From positions 1-19,957 of the forward strand of contig CAKTEF010000025.1 in NCBI GenBank assembly GCA_934547065.1: a stretch of DNA of 19,957 nucleotides, in the 5' to 3' direction. The position numbers and the translations under genes were made by a program. This DNA is from an uncultured Faecalibacterium sp. Lineage in GTDB: Bacteria; Bacillota; Clostridia; Oscillospirales; Ruminococcaceae. Shown in pieces: positions 16,529 to 19,957 of this stretch (its first letter is position 1; each line of letters opens with the position of its first letter). The notes under the pieces were generated by a model, which was not told the origin of the DNA, ran no database searches, and saw nothing but the letters and a program-made list of their open reading frames with translations.

Positions 16529-16999
16529 TTAATTCGCGTTCTGCACGCTGATCTCCAGCGTATTGCGGTTGATGAGGGAGGTAGGGTCGTCGGCATCCAG
16601 CAGATAGCTGAACTTTGCGCGGCCTCCTTTCTCGGTAAAGCCGCATTCGATGCCGTCGCCGGTCACACCCAGCGTTACGGCACCCACTTCCGTTTCGTAG
16701 TAGCAGATGTTCCGCCGGTCCCGCTCAATGATGAGCTGGGTGTTGGCCCGCCCGAACCGGAGCAGGGCCACCCGGCTGCCGTCGGCTGCGATCTTGATGG
16801 TGGTGGAGCAGCCCTCAAAGCCGATGGTCTCGGTCTCTTGATAGGTGATATAATAGGAATCGCCCTTTTTGACGAACCCTCCGTAGGTCATGATCTCGAT
16901 CCGGTCCTCCTCCTCGGCGTGGATGGGCTCCATGTGATCGAACTGCTCCGAAACGCTCTTGATCCGGATGATGTGATCTTCTTTTTGTGCGTTGCTCAC
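16529..16999 (-). CDS. DUF1934 family protein (YwiB-like beta-barrel)
   Basis: 156 residues of mainly alternating beta-strand pattern (RIEIMTYGGFVKKGDSYYIT, YQETETIGFEGCSTTIKIAA, RNICYYETEVGAVTLGVTGD). This fits DUF1934, a calycin-like barrel of unknown function often encoded beside argS in Firmicutes. The start is GTG at 16999: AAAAAGGA lies 11 bases upstream, the preceding murI stop is at 17016, and no ATG occurs in the right place. The gene probably ends the ddl-murI operon. There is no membrane segment or signal, so it is cytoplasmic. Confidence 0.82.
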   Translation of the reverse strand: MSNAQKEDHIIRIKSVSEQFDHMEPIHAEEEDRIEIMTYGGFVKKGDSYYITYQETETIGFEGCSTTIKIAADGSRVALLRFGRANTQLIIERDRRNICYYETEVGAVTLGVTGDGIECGFTEKGGRAKFSYLLDADDPTSLINRNTLEISVQNAN

Positions 17000-17015
17000 G
17001 GTTTTGATTTCCTTT

Positions 17016-17840
17016 TTAATATTTATCAATGGCGATCTGGTCCACCGGCCCGCCCTTGTACTCACCCAGGAACAGGTCCGCCGTCTGCACAAAGCCGTCC
17101 GGCGCGTCGCTGACGTAGAAATGGGCCTGCCCGACGGAGTGGCTGGCCTTGAGGCCGCGCTCGCTCAGGATGCGTTCCAGGTGGTGGGCAGCGGTCTTGG
17201 CCGGGTCCACCAGCACGACCTCACGCCCCATGAACTCGCCGATCATGGTTTTGAGCAGGGGGTAGTGGGTGCAGCCCAGGATCAGGGTATCCACCCCGGC
17301 GGCGCGCACTTCGGTCAGGTACTGAGCGATGACCAGCCGGGTGACCTCCTGCTGATCGGGGGCGCTGTGATCCACATAGCCGGCCTCCACCAGCGGCACG
17401 AACAGGGGGCAGGGCCGGGCGGTGATCTCCACGCCCGGCACCAGCTGGCGCAGCAGCTTTTCGTAGCTGCGGGAGCGGATGGTGGCGGCGGTGCCGATCA
17501 CGCCGATGCGGCGGTTGCGGGTGGCAAAGGCCGCTTCCCGCGCGGCGGCATCCACAACGCCCAGATAGGGCACCGGCAGCTTTGCCGCCTCGGCGGCCGG
17601 GTAGGTGCTGGACACGGTGCCGCAGGCGGCCATGATGCATTTGACATCCTGGGACAGCAGAAATGCGATGTCCTGGCGGGCATACTGCAGGATCGTTTCC
17701 GGGCTGCGGCTGCCGTAGGGCACCCGGCCGGTATCGCCAAAGTAGACGATGTTTTCGTTCGGCAGCCGCTTACGCAGCTCCCGCACACCGGTCAGGCCGC
17801 CAAGGCCGCTGTCAAAAACGCCGATGGGGCGATTATCCAT
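17016..17840 (-). CDS. murI: Glutamate racemase
   Basis: 274 residues, making D-glutamate for peptidoglycan. The start at 17840 overlaps the ddl stop by 8 bases and has AAAGGA about 12 bases upstream. Motifs: GVFDSGLGGL (7-16), YFGDTGRVPYGSRS (33-46), first catalytic Cys73 in MAACGTVSS, second catalytic Cys190 in LILGCTHYPLL. The usual Asn after Cys73 (ACNTAS) is replaced by Gly. Both catalytic cysteines and the His after CT are present, so the enzyme should be active. The pairing with D-Ala-D-Ala ligase makes a small cell-wall precursor operon with DUF1934 at its end. Confidence 0.95.
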   Translation of the reverse strand: MDNRPIGVFDSGLGGLTGVRELRKRLPNENIVYFGDTGRVPYGSRSPETILQYARQDIAFLLSQDVKCIMAACGTVSSTYPAAEAAKLPVPYLGVVDAAAREAAFATRNRRIGVIGTAATIRSRSYEKLLRQLVPGVEITARPCPLFVPLVEAGYVDHSAPDQQEVTRLVIAQYLTEVRAAGVDTLILGCTHYPLLKTMIGEFMGREVVLVDPAKTAAHHLERILSERGLKASHSVGQAHFYVSDAPDGFVQTADLFLGEYKGGPVDQIAIDKY

Positions 17841-18927
17841 GCTGCTTTTCCGTCCTTTCCAGCGCAAGCTCGATCAGGTGGTCGATCAGGGCGGGCACGG
17901 GGGTGCCCTCGTGCTCCATCAGCTTGGGGTACATGCTGATGGGGGTAAAGCCGGGGAACGTGTTGATCTCGTTGATCATCACCCGGTCGGTGCCGTGCTC
18001 CACAAAGAAATCGCAGCGGGCCAGGCCCTCGCAGTTCAGGGCCGTGTAGGCCATGGCGGCGTAGGTCTTGACCTCGTCCAGCTTTTCCTCGCTGAGCTTG
18101 GCCGGGATTACCACCTGGCTGACCCCGTTCTTGTACTTGTCGTCGTAGGTGTAGAACTCGGCCCCGGCCAGGATCTCGCCGGGGCGGGTGGCTGCGGCGG
18201 GGTCGGAGCCGATGACGGCGCACTCGACTTCGTGGCCGTCCACAAAGGCCTCGAAGACCACCTTGCGGTCATTTTCCAGCGCCAGCGCGATGGCCTGCTT
18301 CAGCTCCGCGCGGTCATGGGCCTTGGTGATGCCTACGCTGGAACCGGCGTTGGCAGGCTTGACAAAGATGGGCCAGCCCAGCTTTGCAATGGCACCGTCG
18401 CACACGCCCTCCAGGTCGCTCTCGATCTCCCAGCGGTTGGCGGCCAGCCATTTGGTGTGGGGGATGCCGGCTGCATCGAACAGGGCATTGGCCACGGCTT
18501 TGTCCATGCAGACCGCACTTGCCAGAACGCCGCAGCCCACATAGGGGATGCCGGCCAGCTCCAGCAGGCCCTGCACGGTGCCGTCCTCGCCCCACAGGCC
18601 GTGCAGAGCGGGAATGACCACGTCCACATGCAGCTTTTCCACCTGGCCGGAGGGGGTGAACAGGATCATGCCATGGTCGGCGCGGTCCGGGCTGATGACA
18701 CAGGGCATGTTGCCCGCAAGATCTTCCCAGCTGCCGTCAGCCATCTGGGCGCTGGAAGCTTCGGTACACAGCCAGCGGCCATCCTTGGTGATGCCCACGG
18801 TCAGCACTTCGTAACGGCTGCGGTCCAGATTGTCCACAAATGTGCCGGCGGACACCCGGCTGATCTCGTGCTCGCTGGACATGCCGCCAAACAGCACGAC
18901 AACACAAAGTTTATTTTCAGATTGCAT
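17833..18927 (-). CDS. ddl: D-alanine--D-alanine ligase
   Basis: 364 residues, an ATP-grasp enzyme joining two D-Ala for the peptidoglycan stem peptide. The start at 18927 has AGGAGAG 7 bases upstream; longer in-frame forms would read through the promoter. Motifs: LFGGMSSEHEISRVSA (12-27), ALHGLWGEDGTVQGLLELAG (107-126), VGCGVLASAVCMDK, FVKPANAGSSVGITKA (188-203), VECAVIG, FYTYDDKY, and the metal site INEINTFPGFTPISMYPKL (318-336). Length and motifs are normal for Ddl. Distinguishing D-Ala-D-Ala from D-Ala-D-Lac or D-Ser specificity is not safe by eye, but with a lone copy beside murI the housekeeping ligase is most likely. Confidence 0.95.
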   Translation of the reverse strand: MQSENKLCVVVLFGGMSSEHEISRVSAGTFVDNLDRSRYEVLTVGITKDGRWLCTEASSAQMADGSWEDLAGNMPCVISPDRADHGMILFTPSGQVEKLHVDVVIPALHGLWGEDGTVQGLLELAGIPYVGCGVLASAVCMDKAVANALFDAAGIPHTKWLAANRWEIESDLEGVCDGAIAKLGWPIFVKPANAGSSVGITKAHDRAELKQAIALALENDRKVVFEAFVDGHEVECAVIGSDPAAATRPGEILAGAEFYTYDDKYKNGVSQVVIPAKLSEEKLDEVKTYAAMAYTALNCEGLARCDFFVEHGTDRVMINEINTFPGFTPISMYPKLMEHEGTPVPALIDHLIELALERTEKQHG

Positions 18928-18948
18928 CGTGATCTCTCCTGATCGTAT

Positions 18949-18973
18949 GGCTGCGGCGAAAAGCTCCGCAGCC
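18949..18973 (-). other. Hairpin in the ddl 5' leader
   Basis: GGCTGCGG and CCGCAGCC form a perfect 8-bp stem with a 9-base loop, 12 bases upstream of the ddl ribosome binding site and downstream of the promoter. No T-run follows, so it is not a terminator; it may affect mRNA stability or translation. Confidence 0.6.
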
Positions 18974-19002
18974 GGATTTGCCACTTTAGAGCATACACTA
19001 TT

Positions 19003-19031
19003 ATTATACAATATCCACGCGCGGGATGCAA
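19003..19031 (-). promoter_or_regulatory. ddl: Sigma-A promoter of the ddl-murI operon
   Basis: On the minus strand TTGCAT (19031-19026), a 17-base spacer and a perfect TATAAT (19008-19003). The predicted start near 18996 gives a leader of about 70 bases. Confidence 0.88.
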
Positions 19032-19098
19032 GCGCCAGAGCAAGGAAGCGGCGGGCCGGAAAATTTTCAAAAAACCTGAAAAAACGCAGAAAATCCGC

Positions 19099-19127
19099 TT
19101 GACGGATGGAAAAGGACGTGATACAAT
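19099..19127 (+). promoter_or_regulatory. rpmG: Sigma-A promoter of rpmG-secE-nusG
   Basis: TTGACG (19099-19104), a 17-base spacer and TACAAT (19122-19127) with TGA just before give an extended -10 promoter. It produces a leader of about 97 bases before rpmG. Confidence 0.85.
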
Positions 19128-19134
19128 GATAGCA

Positions 19135-19197
19135 CCTCTTTTGCGGGGTTATTAAGTGCGCCCTGTTTTTAGGGCACACCCGCAAGCCGAGGGAGGT
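19135..19197 (+). other. Structured leader RNA upstream of rpmG
   Basis: TTGCGGG (19141-19147) pairs with CCCGCAA (19179-19185). Inside it GCCCT/AGGGC (19160-19164/19171-19175) forms a second stem with a GTTTTT loop, extended by GTG/CAC past one mismatch. Outer CCTC or ACCTC (19134-19138) can pair with GAGG or GAGGT downstream. This could be an autoregulatory ribosomal protein leader. I do not recognise a named RNA family. Confidence 0.6.
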
Positions 19198-19230
19198 TCA
19201 AAACAACCGTTATAATGGAGGTGTCAACAA

Positions 19231-19380
19231 ATGACCGTTAAAATCACTCTGGCCTGCACCGAGTGCAAGCAGCGCAACTACAACACCACGAAGAACAAGA
19301 AGAACAACCCCGATCGTCTCGAGATGAAGAAGTACTGCCGTTTCTGCAAGAAGCACACGGTTCATCGCGAAACCAAGTAA
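19231..19380 (+). CDS. rpmG: 50S ribosomal protein L33
   Basis: 49 residues starting [17 protein letters not shown] and ending [17 protein letters not shown]. Both CxxC pairs (Cys9/Cys12 and Cys36/Cys39) are kept, so this is the zinc-binding C+ form of L33. It is short for a normal gene but the full length for L33. A strong GGAGGTG site lies 7 bases before ATG. It is followed after 16 bases by secE and then nusG, the standard bacterial block. It is a large ribosomal subunit protein and should be expressed from the promoter at 19099-19127. Confidence 0.97.
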   Translation: MTVKITLACTECKQRNYNTTKNKKNNPDRLEMKKYCRFCKKHTVHRETK

Positions 19381-19396
19381 GAAAGGCGGACGCATC

Positions 19397-19648
19397 ATGG
19401 CAGACAAAACCGAGAAAAAGCCGGGCTTTGTGGCCAGAATGAAGGCCGCCGTGAAGAATTTTGGCGCAAAAGCGGCAAAGTTCTTCCGCGACACGAAGAG
19501 CGAGCTGAAAAAGGTGGTATGGCCGTCTAAGGCAGATGTCAAGACCAACACCATCGTGGTGCTCGTTACCGTGGCGATCGCAGCCGTTGTGATGATCGCA
19601 CTGGATGCTGTCTTTGGCGGCATCCTGGGCCTGATCATCGGCGCATGA
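19397..19648 (+). CDS. secE: Preprotein translocase subunit SecE
   Basis: 83 residues, the small essential subunit of the SecYEG channel. The hallmark amphipathic helix FFRDTKSELKKVVWPSKADV is at about 29-48, followed by one membrane span (about 52-80, TIVVLVTVAIAAVVMIALDA). This is the short one-span Gram-positive form, with a Lys-rich Ala-rich N terminus of about 28 residues. AAAGGCGG lies upstream of ATG. It is flanked by rpmG and nusG, which settles the call. Confidence 0.97.
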   Translation: MADKTEKKPGFVARMKAAVKNFGAKAAKFFRDTKSELKKVVWPSKADVKTNTIVVLVTVAIAAVVMIALDAVFGGILGLIIGA

Positions 19649-19676
19649 ATCATCTTGAAACGGAGGCTTAACCAAA

Positions 19677-19957
19677 ATGGAAGAACAGTCCAATGAGGCC
19701 CTTTGGTATGTGGTCCACACCTATTCCGGCTACGAGAACAAGGTTGCTACGGATCTGCAGACCATGGTGGAAAACCGCCGTCTCCAGGATCTGATCTGCG
19801 ACATCAAGGTCCCTACCGAGATGGTCCCGGAGATCAAGGATGGCAAGGAGCGTATGGTGGAGCACAAGCTGTTCCCGGGCTACGTTCTGGTCAAGATGGT
19901 CATGAACGACGATACCTGGTATGTGGTGCGCAACACGCGCGGCTGCACCGGCTTCGT
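19677..19957 (+). CDS. nusG: Transcription termination/antitermination factor NusG, N-terminal part (3' truncated by window)
   Basis: The first 93 residues are visible, starting MEEQSNEALWYVVHTYSGYE. This is the NGN domain: WYVVHTYSGYENKVATDL, then the strand VPTEMVPEIKDGKERMVEHK, LFPGYVLVKM (the RNA polymerase clamp contact) and WYVVRNTRGCTGFV. The KOW domain is beyond the window. GGAGG lies 10 bases before ATG and the gene follows secE after 28 bases. NusG couples RNA polymerase to Rho or the ribosome. Confidence 0.97.
   Translation, partial: MEEQSNEALWYVVHTYSGYENKVATDLQTMVENRRLQDLICDIKVPTEMVPEIKDGKERMVEHKLFPGYVLVKMVMNDDTWYVVRNTRGCTGF

Noticed and set aside
19211..19216. Perfect TATAAT just before rpmG
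   Set aside because: There is no -35 at the right distance, and a start 7 bases on would remove the GGAGGTG ribosome site. The promoter at 19099-19127 explains expression.
19381..19396. Possible tRNA-Trp between rpmG and secE, as in some bacteria
   Set aside because: The gap is only 16 bases, too short for a tRNA.

Overview
The window looks like a chromosomal core-genome segment from a gut Clostridia bacterium of the Oscillospiraceae (Faecalibacterium, Gemmiger or Subdoligranulum type). This rests on high GC for a Firmicute, strong AAAGGAG-type ribosome binding sites, the YtrA-type GntR/ABC operon, and intergenic palindromic repeats of the kind I associate with Faecalibacterium-like genomes. 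The genus is inferred from recall, not from a search. There is no phage, plasmid, CRISPR or tRNA signal.

Layout. 1-354 is the 3' end of pnp with a strong terminator. 453-2453 (+) is a self-regulated-looking operon: a YtrA-family GntR repressor, an ABC ATPase and a membrane permease, all overlapping by a few bases, with a palindromic operator directly after the -10 box. 2510-4543 (-) is an orphan family-5 solute-binding lipoprotein with a twin-arginine-like signal. Its promoter is followed by a leader carrying a terminator hairpin. 4764-8976 (-) is a three-gene operon of no known pathway: a polytopic GT-C-like membrane protein, a trigger-factor-like chaperone lacking the ribosome-binding domain, and a multi-cluster iron-sulfur protein.

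9115-11058 (-) glgB and 11288-12643 (+), an intracellular GH13 glycosidase, are divergent and together make and remodel glycogen or maltodextrin. 12711-13244 (+) is a NiaR-type niacin-responsive repressor whose promoter contains a 10-bp palindrome. A 454-base repeat-rich gap follows, then a small TetR regulator (TTG start) with a perfect 16-bp palindrome upstream. 14298-16112 (-) is argS. It is separated by a second repeat-rich gap from a DUF1934 gene, murI and ddl (all -), a cell-wall precursor operon with a consensus promoter. The right end (+) is the conserved rpmG-secE-nusG block, with a structured leader ahead of rpmG; nusG runs off the end.

The parts most worth a second look are the operon at 4764-8976, the candidate attenuator at 4543-4704, the paired palindrome/regulator arrangements (GntR, NiaR, TetR), and the two intergenic repeat islands that share one hairpin module in opposite orientation.
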